DNA of 64,000 bases, taken from the NCBI RefSeq assembly GCF_004346095.1, contig NZ_SLZV01000013.1:1-64000 (forward strand), written 5' to 3'. The stretch is from Faecalimonas umbilicata. Lineage in GTDB: Bacteria; Bacillota; Clostridia; Lachnospirales; Lachnospiraceae. Below are positions 38,405 through 46,687 of the stretch, in pieces (positions within the stretch are counted from its first letter, which is position 1; the number at the start of each line of letters is the position of its first letter). Under the pieces are notes generated by a model, which saw only the letters and a list, made by a program, of their open reading frames with translations, was not told the origin of the DNA and did no database searches. The translations under genes and the position numbers were made by a program.

Positions 38405-39070
38405 TTATAAATTTTCTCGATCAATCATATTTTCTATTATTTCTGAAAAATAATATTCTTTCAGATCAAAACCCTTATCCACTTTTGCAAGATAGGAATA
38501 TCTATCTTCTGTATAATGTTTGGATATAACAGCAAATACTTTATAAGTAGGTTGTGCTGTTACATCTCTAATATCCTTTTTCAACAATGTATTTGGCACA
38601 TTTAATTTCGTATTTTTATCTTGTACAAAACCAATACAACCGCACACATTTCCAGCAGCTTTTTCTGTAAACAATTTAGGTCCTCTGTCTGTAAATTCTC
38701 CTATCATCGTTACATTTTTCTTAATCAGCATCATTCGCTCCAATATATCCAATTTCTGCCCTGTAGAGCCATCTTTTGCAAAAGAAAAATCATTTTCCGT
38801 CAATCTCTTATCAAGACATTTTTGGTAAAAATGAATTGCGGAAGCTGTTGTTTTCTTATTTAATCGAACCCCTGTCAAATGCAAAAAATTGTATCTATGA
38901 AAAGCAACCTCATAGCCTTGTACAGACGATAAAATCTTTCCCTTTTCCTGTAATTGCTTTTTTACCTCTCTCGGTAATCCATATAGAAACAAAACCTTTT
39001 GATCTTCTAGATTTTCCTTATAAAGTTGTGCCGCTTTTGTCATAATCTGTATTGCACGTCTTTTATCCAT
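38405..39070 (-). CDS. PBECR4-domain protein (predicted nuclease)
   Basis: The 221-residue protein matches the PBECR4 type (phage-associated barnase/EndoU/colicin/RelE-like nuclease fold). It reads MDKRRAIQIMTKAAQLYKEN, FLHLTGVRLNKK, FAKDGSTGQKLDILERMM and NVTMIGEF. Such proteins ride on integrative elements and are predicted RNases used against cells or phage. AAGGACAG precedes the ATG. It is bracketed by the intact integrase and the relic integrase tail. The fold assignment is from recall of the family pattern. Confidence 0.72.
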   Translation of the reverse strand: MDKRRAIQIMTKAAQLYKENLEDQKVLFLYGLPREVKKQLQEKGKILSSVQGYEVAFHRYNFLHLTGVRLNKKTTASAIHFYQKCLDKRLTENDFSFAKDGSTGQKLDILERMMLIKKNVTMIGEFTDRGPKLFTEKAAGNVCGCIGFVQDKNTKLNVPNTLLKKDIRDVTAQPTYKVFAVISKHYTEDRYSYLAKVDKGFDLKEYYFSEIIENMIDRENL

Positions 39071-39098
39071 AACTCTGTCCTTATCTTGTGAAGTTTAG

Positions 39099-39140
39099 AA
39101 AAGGGAATGCTCATGCCGCGGCACTAAACATTCCCTTTTC
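39099..39140 (-). terminator. Hairpin between integrase and PBECR4 genes
   Basis: GAAAAGGGAATG / CATTCCCTTTTC is a perfect 12-bp stem (39099-39110, 39129-39140) with an 18-nt GC-rich loop. It lies just upstream of the PBECR4 gene and may end the integrase transcript. Confidence 0.5.
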
Positions 39141-39151
39141 ATGGTTGATTT

Positions 39152-39248
39152 TTCCGTTGTCTGCCAACCTCCAGCTCCTATGTCTGGAAAATAACAGGTT
39201 TTTCCGTTGCCTGCCAACCTCCGACACCTTCGTTCGGAAAACGTATCA
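39152..39248. repeat. Two imperfect tandem hairpin repeats (about 48 bp)
   Basis: TTTTTCCGTTG, then CTGCCAACCTCC and a closing GGAAAA occur twice in a row (about 39152-39197 and 39200-39248). Each unit can pair TTTTCC with GGAAAA. They may be integrase or excisionase arm sites near the element end. The remaining 39.25-39.47 kb shows no gene. Confidence 0.6.
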
Positions 39249-39476
39249 GATTTTAGGTGTCAACCCACCGCTGATGCACAGCTTTTCTAATTACATTCTA
39301 CACGAAACATGCAGAAAATGCAATTACAATTTTATATTATGATACTCTGCTTCTTTTTATACATGATTCACGATCCTTCCATCAATCAATTCATAGAGAA
39401 AATCTAATATTTTCGCTACTTTCACACATTGATTGTATTTTATTGTTGTGTAAAAGTAAACTTTTCTCCCCCATCC

Positions 39477-40721
39477 TTAATAATGGCTTTTCGCTGTAAT
39501 TCGTACTTTTCCCACATCGATTTCGGAATAAGGATCATTCTGGGTTTTGGCTACTCCAAACTTCTTAATTTCTTCATCCATCTTATTATCTAATACATGG
39601 GTATAAATATTCAACGTGATACTGATACTGGAGTGTCCCAGTAGAGACTGCACGACCTTTGGCTCCATTTTATTTTCAAAACATCTTGTCGCAAAGGTAT
39701 GTCTCAACGTATGCGGATGAAAGTCTCGGATTATCTTTAGCTCTCTTTGTTCCTGCACTGCTAATACTGCTTCTTTTTCACGAATTCTCTTAATTACTTT
39801 TTTCACTTCTTTATCTACAATATATCTACTGCAAGGGCTTCCCATCCCTGTCGTAAATACTAAATCTGAAAACTCTTCCCCACTTCTCCAGCGTTCACCC
39901 AATTCTGCTTTTAACCGCTTTTGCTTTTCTTTCTGTGATTTTAATACTTCTTCCATTTCACCTAAAAATGGAATCTGTCTTGTAGAATTTACTGTTTTAG
40001 GGCTGACCAACATTTCTCTCTTTTTTCCATTACAATAGCTGCAGCTCAAAGAACGCCTGATCGTGATACATTTCTTTGAAAAGTCTATATCTGACCATTG
40101 CAGTCCTCCCAGTTCTCCAACTCTTACTCCCGTCAAACACATAAAATAAAACATTTCTTTATACCAACTGTCCTCTACCTCATTTAATAAGGTATTTTGT
40201 TCTTCTTGTGTCAAGGCAATTTCTTCTTTCGCTTTTTTATATGTCCACGGAACTTCTACAATTAGACACGGATTGCTTGCAATCATCTGATTTCCGACTG
40301 CAAATTCCATACACTCCCGCAACCGTCCCAGTGCCTCTCTCATAGCGCTGTTTGAAATTCCCTCTTGCTCCATCGTATTCAAAGCTCTTTGTACATCCAA
40401 TGGCTTTATATCCTTCAATTTTTTTGAACCGATATAGAATCCAAAGGTTCTTTTGAAATTGTTCTTCATCGGATGGATACTTGTTTCTTTTACTTTATGC
40501 GCCTTTACTTCTGTAAACCATTCCTCAAACCATTCATTTAAGGTTATCATTGTTTTTCGATAATCGATACTATTCTTCACCTTTTCTTTTGCCTGATGAA
40601 ATTCTTCAATCAGATGATCTAAATCCGAACCATACAAGCAGATTTTGACTCCGTTTACCATCGCTCTTGCTTCGTAAGTTCCTTTGTTTTCTCGTATTCC
40701 TTTTGGTAATTTTCTAGCCAT
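39477..40721 (-). CDS. Tyrosine-type site-specific integrase
   Basis: This 414-residue phage/Tn916-type integrase has an N-terminal arm-binding domain and a SAM-like core-binding domain (residues about 55-150). The catalytic domain shows R in TGVRVGELGGLQW, HTLRHTFATRCFE (HxxR), LLGHSSISITLNIYTHV (H and the nucleophile Tyr). AGGAGG precedes the ATG. The excisionase gene lies 107 bp upstream, as in Tn916-like elements. It would cut and join the element ends. Confidence 0.95.
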   Translation of the reverse strand: MARKLPKGIRENKGTYEARAMVNGVKICLYGSDLDHLIEEFHQAKEKVKNSIDYRKTMITLNEWFEEWFTEVKAHKVKETSIHPMKNNFKRTFGFYIGSKKLKDIKPLDVQRALNTMEQEGISNSAMREALGRLRECMEFAVGNQMIASNPCLIVEVPWTYKKAKEEIALTQEEQNTLLNEVEDSWYKEMFYFMCLTGVRVGELGGLQWSDIDFSKKCITIRRSLSCSYCNGKKREMLVSPKTVNSTRQIPFLGEMEEVLKSQKEKQKRLKAELGERWRSGEEFSDLVFTTGMGSPCSRYIVDKEVKKVIKRIREKEAVLAVQEQRELKIIRDFHPHTLRHTFATRCFENKMEPKVVQSLLGHSSISITLNIYTHVLDNKMDEEIKKFGVAKTQNDPYSEIDVGKVRITAKSHY

Positions 40722-40828
40722 AAAACATTCCTCCTAAATAAGACCTGTGATTTGTTTCACACTCAAATTAGCAGTCTTTTATAAATAAAACAAAGGTGCA
40801 AATTTTTCATTCACACCTTTGACATTTC

Positions 40829-41011
40829 CTATTTCCTAATTTGCGCTAAAAGCCATTTATCCAGCAGCATTTTATGTGCATAATTTCGATTACCTATTCG
40901 TACAACAAAGATTTTCTCATTCTCTTTCATTAGCTGCCTTGTCTTTGTTTTTCCCAAATTCAAGTATTCTGCTGTTTCTTCCACATTCAATAAAATTTTC
41001 TCATTATCCAC
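40829..41011 (-). CDS. Excisionase-family DNA-binding protein
   Basis: The 60-residue protein has the MerR/Xis-like helix-turn-helix LLNVEETAEYLNLGKTKTRQ and the following wing RIGNRNYAHKMLLDKWL. It would direct the integrase towards excision. The start is GTG at 41011 behind GAGGG. It sits between the integrase and the MazF-type gene. Confidence 0.88.
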   Translation of the reverse strand: MDNEKILLNVEETAEYLNLGKTKTRQLMKENEKIFVVRIGNRNYAHKMLLDKWLLAQIRK

Positions 41012-41027
41012 ATTATCCCTCTCTTCT

Positions 41028-41546
41028 TCAAAAATATTTCTTCCTTATTAAATAGTCATACCCTTTCCTGCTCTGACAAAACATACACACTTCTTTCTTC
41101 CGCTGTCCATAATCTGCCCTTTGGATAAAATGTTCCGGCGATTCATAGAAGACTTTTGCACATACCGGGCAGAGACATAACTGGATCGGCTTATCCAGTT
41201 TTCGCACGCCGGTACTTGTCCGCAATGCTTTGTCTACCTTTAACATCTGCTGTCTATCCAAAATTCCCACATACTCTCTCAGCCTGCTTTTATCAATCGT
41301 CCGCACCTGTTCCAAAAGTACCACGGAATTTTTCTCCAATCCTTTCCGGTCTCTCAATATCACATGCGTCGGAAGTTTTGTTTTCGGTTTACTTGTAACT
41401 GCCGCTACAATCACGGTCGGGCTATACGCATTCCCCGTATTATTCTGGATCACAAGTACCGGGCGGATACCGCCCTGCTCACTTCCCACAACTGGACTTA
41501 AATCTGCATAATAAATATCGCCTCGTCTGATTTCTCTTTCTTCCAT
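41028..41546 (-). CDS. MazF/PemK-type endoribonuclease toxin with zinc-ribbon tail
   Basis: The 172-residue protein starts with a MazF domain ([42 protein letters not shown]), the fold of sequence-specific mRNA interferases. The C-terminal 50 residues add two Cys pairs (CPVC near 128, CMFC near 156) that look like a zinc ribbon. The ATG at 41546 follows GAGGAGG. No MazE-like antitoxin gene is adjacent. It sits in the element's integration module, so it may stabilise the element or regulate its RNA. Confidence 0.85.
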   Translation of the reverse strand: MEEREIRRGDIYYADLSPVVGSEQGGIRPVLVIQNNTGNAYSPTVIVAAVTSKPKTKLPTHVILRDRKGLEKNSVVLLEQVRTIDKSRLREYVGILDRQQMLKVDKALRTSTGVRKLDKPIQLCLCPVCAKVFYESPEHFIQRADYGQRKKEVCMFCQSRKGYDYLIRKKYF

Positions 41547-42261
41547 CACGTTCCTCCTCATAGATTCCACTGTCTAAATGTCCTCGGATATTTCCTTATA
41601 GGAAACAGAGACAGCCTCCATACGGAATACTGCCTCTGAACTTATGTATCAGCCGGATTCCCGATCTTTTCTTGCTTCATCCTCAATGACTGTTTCTGAT
41701 CTTTCCTCCGGCTACCATTCTTTGCCTAAATCAAGCCTATTTGTCCCCGACACCCCGGCTTTCTGTGTAAAAATACACGGGAACTCATCAAACGACTGAC
41801 TGCGAATCAGTTCCACGGGAATCGCACCCCTCCGGGGATCGCCCGAAGCTGCCCTCACTTGTTGCGGTATCTTCATTTCCATAAGTAAATATCTTTTGGA
41901 AATTCTTCGCATACACGACTTTATGACCGGACAGGAGTATCATTATACCTGTTGTCTGTCATCGCCCTGCCAGCAGCAATCTGACAGTCAGAATCAAATC
42001 TTGTTCGCTCCATGAATGAAACAAATCAGACAGAAACCGTTTCTTCTCTCTTCGCGTGGGATTTCGCTGCCTTTCTCTCATTCACATCATGGCGGATTGT
42101 TTCATATAGCTTACGCTCATCACGATAACAACAGGAATGTGCCTGATGAATGGATATCCAATTATCAAGGTGCGCCCATTTACCATTTGTCGGGAAACAG
42201 GCAGGAAATGATCTTCCTCACTTGTTTCCCACTTTTAGAGAAAAAAGTAGCCTGCGAAACG
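41547..42261. other. Gap of about 715 bp without a supported gene
   Basis: A minus-strand frame at 41712-41882 (ends GVSGTNRLDLGKEW) and a plus-strand frame at 42016-42273 have plausible composition but no ribosome-binding site. I do not call either. The region may hold leader RNA for the integration module. Confidence 0.3.
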
Positions 42262-42735
42262 CTATTTTTCTAACTCTTTTTTCAACTTTTCCAGAGCAAC
42301 GTCAATCGAACGTTTCACCGGCATCTTCGTGCATCCCTCCAGTTTTGCGATCCGTTCATATGTCATACCATCAAAAAAATACAAAATCAGCCTGCGTTTC
42401 TGAATCTCTGGAAGTTTCTGTATTGCCCGGTGCAGCCTTTCCACAAGCAGCTTCTCCAACACTACATCTTCCACACTTTCCGGTTTCTGTACCGCCCGTC
42501 CATTTAGCGTATGCTCCCAAAGTTCCGAATGCTCTATGTACTTGTCCCACTGATGCAGATATGAAATATCCCGCAGTTCAAATTCGTCAAATGCTTCATA
42601 GAGCTCCCGGCTGATCTCAAATTCATGCTTTTGATGCTCTCCGTCTAAAAACTCAATATAGTAACTTCCGTTTCTTTCACAAATGCTGTACGGATTGTAT
42701 TTATCTTTTCTTCTTTTTGGATGTTTTCCTTCCAT
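42262..42735 (-). CDS. Sigma-70-like factor of the integrative element
   Basis: The 157-residue protein ends in a sigma region 4 helix-turn-helix (RLHRAIQKLPEIQKRRLILY, GMTYERIAKLEGCTKMPVKR, ALEKLKKELE). The N-terminal half has no clear region 2. Tn916/Tn1549-type elements carry similar short sigma-like proteins that control excision genes. GGAGG lies before the ATG. It lies upstream of the MazF-xis-int genes in the same direction and probably drives them. Confidence 0.85.
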   Translation of the reverse strand: MEGKHPKRRKDKYNPYSICERNGSYYIEFLDGEHQKHEFEISRELYEAFDEFELRDISYLHQWDKYIEHSELWEHTLNGRAVQKPESVEDVVLEKLLVERLHRAIQKLPEIQKRRLILYFFDGMTYERIAKLEGCTKMPVKRSIDVALEKLKKELEK

Positions 42736-42799
42736 GTCCTTTCCTCCGATCTGAAAATTTTTATGAAAATTTCAAATCGAAAGGCGGACCTCTGATCTC

Positions 42800-42820
42800 C
42801 TGAAACCGAACCGGTTTCAG
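42800..42820. promoter_or_regulatory. Palindrome upstream of the sigma-like gene
   Basis: CTGAAACCG and CGGTTTCAG (9-bp arms, 3-bp loop) lie 65 bp before the sigma-like start. It could be an operator or small hairpin. Confidence 0.45.
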
Positions 42821-43076
42821 AACAATCAAAAAGGGATATGATCCTCAACTGCATTGCTAAAGCGGCAAATAAAGTCAAAAAAATCAGGTGCATTACAAAA
42901 CAGAATCAAACCGTCTTGTAGTACACCTGCATTCCCAAAACATTTTTCTATATGAAACTGACTTTTTTTAATCGTTTATCAATGACATCCCCCGGAACCT
43001 TTCCTCCCATACATCCCTCTCTCATGTATTGCACTGCATATTTTTAGTCCATTACAGGTATATTCATAACCGATAA

Positions 43077-43098
43077 CGTGTACTGTAAACTATACACG
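43077..43098. promoter_or_regulatory. Dyad operator before the Cro/CI repressor
   Basis: CGTGTA-N10-TACACG lies 12 bp before the HTH start and probably serves for autoregulation. Confidence 0.55.
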
Positions 43099-43110
43099 AG
43101 GTGAATTGTA

Positions 43111-43461
43111 ATGGATAAAATAAGAGAAAATCTCGGAATTGTAGTCAGAGAAGCCCGTGAAAAGACCGGACTCACACAATCTGAATTGTCTGAAAAACTC
43201 GGTCTGGGTGATAAAACCATTTTAAACATAGAAAACTTCCGTGGAAATCCAAAATTTGACAGCCTATATCCTCTTGTCAATTTTCTCAAAATTCCCGGAG
43301 ATAAGTTATTCTACCCGGAACTGAAGGATGACGAACCAAACAAGCACCAACTGCTTTTGGAAATTCAATCCTGCAATGACCGGGAAGCTGCTGAACTTCT
43401 TCGAGTTACCCGCTATATGCTGGAACTACTCCGCAAACGCAATTCCGATTCAGAGCAATAA
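43111..43461 (+). CDS. Cro/CI-type transcriptional repressor
   Basis: The 116-residue protein has an N-terminal helix-turn-helix (TGLTQSELSEKLGLGDKTIL) and a helical C-terminal half (EAAELLRVTRYMLELL) for dimer contact. GAGGTG precedes the ATG. It is divergent from the sigma-like gene, a layout typical of the regulatory switch of Tn916-like elements. It probably holds the excision genes silent. Confidence 0.85.
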   Translation: MDKIRENLGIVVREAREKTGLTQSELSEKLGLGDKTILNIENFRGNPKFDSLYPLVNFLKIPGDKLFYPELKDDEPNKHQLLLEIQSCNDREAAELLRVTRYMLELLRKRNSDSEQ

Positions 43462-43500
43462 TCAGCCGAAGATTCCTTTTGGCTGACTATTGCTCTTTCT
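43452..43500 (+). terminator. Terminator overlapping the repressor stop codon
   Basis: The 16-nt arms 43452-43467 and 43481-43496 pair with one mismatch, followed by TTTCT. The TAA stop lies in the left arm. Confidence 0.75.
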
Positions 43501-43527
43501 GCTATAAAAAGATTTTATAAAAGAAAT

Positions 43528-43565
43528 GGGTAAAAACTTGGTAAGAAACTGGTAAGCATTTGGTA
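43528..43565. promoter_or_regulatory. Four 11-bp tandem repeats, OmpR/PhoB-type binding site
   Basis: GGGTA/TGGTA cores start at 43528, 43539, 43550 and 43561, an exact 11-bp period. Such tandem boxes are the usual target of OmpR-family winged helices, and a gene for one follows at 43599. Confidence 0.6.
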
Positions 43566-43582
43566 CGTTTTGCGCATAAAGA

Positions 43583-43613
43583 AACGGTACTGATCACTTT
43601 AACCAGTACCGCT
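43583..43613 (-). terminator. Terminator of winged-helix copy 1
   Basis: CGGTACTG / CAGTACCG (43585-43592, 43604-43611) with TTTCTTT after it on the minus strand; the gene's stop codon is in the loop. Confidence 0.7.
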
Positions 43614-43925
43614 TCTCTCATTCATTCCATGACTGAATTTATACCCCACACCCCAAACGTTCTCGATATAAGGTGTGCCTTTGGGATTCTCTCCCAGCTT
43701 CTTTCGTAATTGTTTCATCTGACAGGTTACTGCATTATCCACATCAACCGGTACTTCCTCACACCAGATTGATTGATAAATCTGCTCTTTCGTATATACC
43801 CATCCCGGATGCTCTGCAAGAAGAGCAAGAATGTCAAATTCTTTTCTTCGCAACGCGATCTGCCGGGAAGCGATCTGAACCTTCCGGCATTTCAAATCAA
43901 TAACCAACGATCCGAAAATGAAAAT
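43599..43925 (-). CDS. Stand-alone OmpR/PhoB-type winged-helix protein, copy 1
   Basis: The protein (about 108 residues) is a complete OmpR C-terminal DNA-binding domain without a receiver domain. It reads ALRRKEFDILALLAEHPGWV, YTKEQIYQSIW, VDNAVTCQMKQLRKKLGENP, YIENVWGVGYKF. There is no ATG or GTG at its natural N-terminus. In all three copies of this gene a GGGTGAT site stands 3 nt before an ATT, so I propose an ATT start (43925); TTG at 43907 is the alternative. It follows the flavodoxin-ferredoxin gene by 36 bp and may be co-transcribed. Confidence 0.7.
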   Translation of the reverse strand: MFIFGSLVIDLKCRKVQIASRQIALRRKEFDILALLAEHPGWVYTKEQIYQSIWCEEVPVDVDNAVTCQMKQLRKKLGENPKGTPYIENVWGVGYKFSHGMNERSGTG

Positions 43926-43961
43926 AGTATCACCCTCTTTACATCAAGCCTTATTTCCTGC

Positions 43962-44717
43962 CTATACATACTTTGTTATAACGTGTTGATCAACCACTTT
44001 CTTCCCCAAAAGTGTAATTGCCTTTTGTGGGCATTTACTAATACACCGATAGCACATCGTACACCGATTCCCTGCAACTGCCTTTCCGTCAAGCAGCGAA
44101 AGATTCTGCGTCGGACAGTTTTGAGCACATATCCCACAACCATTACAGTTCTCATGAATATTCAGCTTTTTAGTATATGCTCTTGTTTTATGATAGAACC
44201 AAAGCCTTTGTCCAAACAATCCAATCACATGTGCCAGAAAAGACAGCCCCTCTTTCGGATATATCTGCCTTTTTATATCTGAAGCGACTTTTTCAATCTT
44301 TTCGGTCGCCTTTTCCACAAGCTGTTGATTCTCTTCAAAAGATTTTTTCAATAGCGGACTATCACATACGGAGTCCGGCATTTTCACATGTACTCCACCT
44401 AAGATTACTGCTCCTTTCTTTTCCAGCAATCTTGCGGCACATCCGGCACCATCTCCACTAAAGGCTCCCATTGTAGCTAAACAAAGAACCTGCTTCCCTT
44501 TCCATATTTCACCATTCTTCTCTATAAATGTCCGAACGAAATACGGTATATTGGAAAATTGTACCGGATAACCAAAGATAATCGTGTCATTCTCTTCCAG
44601 TTTTTTAGCTGCCGATGGATTTTCTAAAGAAACTGTTTCAGTTTCTCCTAAAAGTGAAGATAACAATTTCACACAATATTCTGTATTTCTGGTTCCACTA
44701 AAATAAATCCCTAACAC
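43962..44717 (-). CDS. EFR1-type flavodoxin-ferredoxin fusion
   Basis: The 251-residue protein joins an N-terminal flavodoxin-like FMN domain (GIYFSGTRNTEY, IIFGYPVQFSNIP, CLATMGAFSGDGAG) to two 4Fe-4S ferredoxin clusters near the C-terminus (CNGCGICAQNC and CTMCYRCISKC). Such EFR1 proteins transfer electrons to unknown partners in anaerobes. GAGGTGA lies just before a GTG at 44717, giving a 7-bp overlap with the TetR gene. It is probably induced when TetR releases its operator. Confidence 0.87.
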   Translation of the reverse strand: MLGIYFSGTRNTEYCVKLLSSLLGETETVSLENPSAAKKLEENDTIIFGYPVQFSNIPYFVRTFIEKNGEIWKGKQVLCLATMGAFSGDGAGCAARLLEKKGAVILGGVHVKMPDSVCDSPLLKKSFEENQQLVEKATEKIEKVASDIKRQIYPKEGLSFLAHVIGLFGQRLWFYHKTRAYTKKLNIHENCNGCGICAQNCPTQNLSLLDGKAVAGNRCTMCYRCISKCPQKAITLLGKKVVDQHVITKYV

Positions 44718-45316
44718 GATGTCACCTCGTTTCCTACTGGAAATGTGCAAATCAGATCTTCTATTTTCTCTTCCCAGTCTGAGGCATATCTTACATTTTG
44801 AAGCGTTGCCAAAGAGGTAAGTCCATGAATATAAGCGAATAATGCAATGATATAGTCTTGTTTCTTTTCTTCTGAAAGTTCCAATGGAGCCAGCAGTTTC
44901 ATTACCTGTTCTCTATATATCGAAAATGGCTTATAGTCCTCGTCACTTTCCCCTTGATTATCTAAATTGATCTGCATTTTACCTTTCGTAAATAAAAAGG
45001 AAAAATAGTGGGGATTCTGAAGAAAAAATAAAACGTATGCCTTTCCAAATTCCATGAGAAACTCTGGTTTTCCCGAATGCTTCGCAATCACATCCTGCAA
45101 TCGTTCCGTAAACTGATCTGTAATATAACTCTGCATTGCCAGAATCAAATCATCTTTGTTCTTGAAATGACTGTATGGCGCAGCATGGCTCACATTACAT
45201 TCCTGCGCTACCTTTCGTAATGAAAGTTGCTGCATACCATATTCTTCTACTAATTCAATCCCCTTCTCTATCAGTTCAATTCTCAAATTTTTATGATGAT
45301 AGGCTGTATGTTTCAT
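44711..45316 (-). CDS. TetR-family transcriptional regulator
   Basis: The 201-residue protein has an N-terminal TetR helix-turn-helix (YGMQQLSLRKVAQECNVSHA then YSHFKNKDDL) and an alpha-helical ligand domain. GGAGGTG precedes the ATG. A strong promoter with TTTACACTGTAAA lies directly upstream (45331-45374). It overlaps the flavodoxin-ferredoxin gene, so it regulates itself and that gene. Ligand unknown; redox-active or toxic compounds are plausible. Confidence 0.9.
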   Translation of the reverse strand: MKHTAYHHKNLRIELIEKGIELVEEYGMQQLSLRKVAQECNVSHAAPYSHFKNKDDLILAMQSYITDQFTERLQDVIAKHSGKPEFLMEFGKAYVLFFLQNPHYFSFLFTKGKMQINLDNQGESDEDYKPFSIYREQVMKLLAPLELSEEKKQDYIIALFAYIHGLTSLATLQNVRYASDWEEKIEDLICTFPVGNEVTSC

Positions 45317-45330
45317 ATTCCACCTCCGAA

Positions 45331-45374
45331 CTTTACACTGTAAACATTATACTTCTTAATCTTTACACCGTCAA
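45331..45374 (-). promoter_or_regulatory. Promoter and operator of the TetR operon
   Basis: TTGACG (45369-45374), 17 bp, TATAAT (45346-45351). A TTTACACTGTAAA palindrome (45332-45344) and a half site within the spacer (45361-45368) probably bind TetR. Confidence 0.82.
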
Positions 45375-45399
45375 GTTTCGTAGATAATATTCTTATGAA

Positions 45400-46026
45400 T
45401 TATTTCAACCGTTCGATACAACCGTTTTTAATATTTTCTATATTTCTGGCAATCTTTTCTTCTGTCCAATCCCACCACTTGATCTTTAACAATTCTTCGA
45501 TCACTTTTTCATCAAATCGCTTTCGGATCGGCTTTGCCGGAACTCCTCCAACAATCGTATATGGCGGCACATCTTTTGTAACAACTGCTCTTGTTCCTAT
45601 AATTGCTCCATCTCCAATGGTAACGCCTGATAATATGACCGCTTCATAGCCAATCCAAACATCATTTCCAATTACAATGTCCCCTCTATTGTCCCATGCA
45701 TCTGTAACTTTTTCCTTTTCAAGATTCCATTCCTCAAAAAATAACGGAAATGGATATGTAGATAACGAATCAAGCGCGTGGTTTGCACTATTAAAAAGAA
45801 ACTTTGTGCCACAAGCAATAGAGCAAAATTTCCCTATTTTCAGTTTGTCACCATTGATCGGATATTGATAAAGCACATTATTTGTTTCAAACTCTTTCGG
45901 ATCATGGATCGTATCATGGTACATCGTATAATCTCCTACGATAATATTCGGATTTGAAATTACATTTTTCAGATAAACTGTTTTTTTATCTCCACTTCTC
46001 GGATATATTTTTCTCACATCAGCCAT
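45400..46026 (-). CDS. CatB-related O-acetyltransferase (left-handed beta helix)
   Basis: The 208-residue hexapeptide-repeat acetyltransferase has [55 protein letters not shown] and [16 protein letters not shown]. The family includes xenobiotic acetyltransferases for chloramphenicol (CatB) and streptogramin A (Vat) that use acetyl-CoA. The catalytic-type His is in SANHAL. GGAGG lies before the ATG. Resistance cannot be claimed from sequence alone. The gene is monocistronic within the cargo between winged-helix copies 1 and 2. Confidence 0.88.
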   Translation of the reverse strand: MADVRKIYPRSGDKKTVYLKNVISNPNIIVGDYTMYHDTIHDPKEFETNNVLYQYPINGDKLKIGKFCSIACGTKFLFNSANHALDSLSTYPFPLFFEEWNLEKEKVTDAWDNRGDIVIGNDVWIGYEAVILSGVTIGDGAIIGTRAVVTKDVPPYTIVGGVPAKPIRKRFDEKVIEELLKIKWWDWTEEKIARNIENIKNGCIERLK

Positions 46027-46155
46027 TTTATCAGTCCTCCTGCACTTTCTATATTTACACTCTCATTTTATGCTCATCTGTAAACCGACTCAATACACCA
46101 AACATTGCAGACCCAAATAATAGAAAAGAGAGCCACAAAATGCAGCTCTCCACAA

Positions 46156-46419
46156 TTACTTCTGATAAATGATTTTTCTAATAGCATATACAGAAAGGTG
46201 ATAACGTTCTGCAAGTGATGCAACTGTTTCTCCATCCCGGAATTCGGAAACAATTCTTTCATTCCGTTTACAAATTTCCGCCCTATAACCTGACAGTTCG
46301 CCCCATGCCCTACGTTGTTCATTCTTTGCCGGAACATAAAGATATTCCGCCTGTATATACTTTTGCAATTCTTCCACTAATGCACTTGGAAGAACCGTGT
46401 TAGCATTCACATATTTCAT
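46156..46419 (-). CDS. CD3324-family small HTH protein
   Basis: The 87-residue protein reads MKYVNANTVLPSALVEELQK, YIQAEYLYVPAK, RRAWGE, and ends with a helix-turn-helix (TVASLAERYHLSVYAIRKII). It matches the CD3324 type, which resembles Mor/C-type activators. GGAGG precedes the ATG. Function is not established. The next 268 bp contain nested inverted repeats. Confidence 0.8.
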   Translation of the reverse strand: MKYVNANTVLPSALVEELQKYIQAEYLYVPAKNEQRRAWGELSGYRAEICKRNERIVSEFRDGETVASLAERYHLSVYAIRKIIYQK

Positions 46420-46450
46420 AACAGCTTTCCTCCTTATAGTACTCTAAGCA

Positions 46451-46527
46451 GCAAAGCCAGAAATATAAGATCAGCGACGCTTCTCTACTCCACGCAATGG
46501 TCGCTTTTCAACTGGCTTTGCGTGGAG
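46451..46527. other. Nested and overlapping inverted repeats
   Basis: Three pairs are perfect: GCAAAGCCAG/CTGGCTTTGC (46451-46460, 46512-46521), GCGAC/GTCGC (46474-46478, 46500-46504) and CTCCACGCAA/TTGCGTGGAG (46488-46497, 46518-46527). The third overlaps the first, so the two folds exclude each other or form a pseudoknot. Confidence 0.65.
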
Positions 46528-46687
46528 AACAGCATCATTTTTTCTTTTCTTACTTTGGCACATCCTCATCACCAACTTTCCTTCTTGTTCTTCTATACTA
46601 CTGTCATTCCAAAATACAGTCAATAAGCATCAACGAAAAAGCAGAACCCAAAACAATACAGTATTGTTTTTTATACAGTTTCTTCTC

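Noticed and set aside
41712-41912. Minus-strand 66-codon frame
   Set aside because: No ribosome site and no recognised motif; left as part of the described gap.
42016-42273. Plus-strand 85-codon frame with plausible composition
   Set aside because: No ribosome-binding site, and all three frames look equally peptide-like. I could not support one as coding.
45400-46026. Named antibiotic-resistance gene (catB or vat)
   Set aside because: The family match is clear, but the sequence alone does not assign a drug; many relatives have no resistance role.
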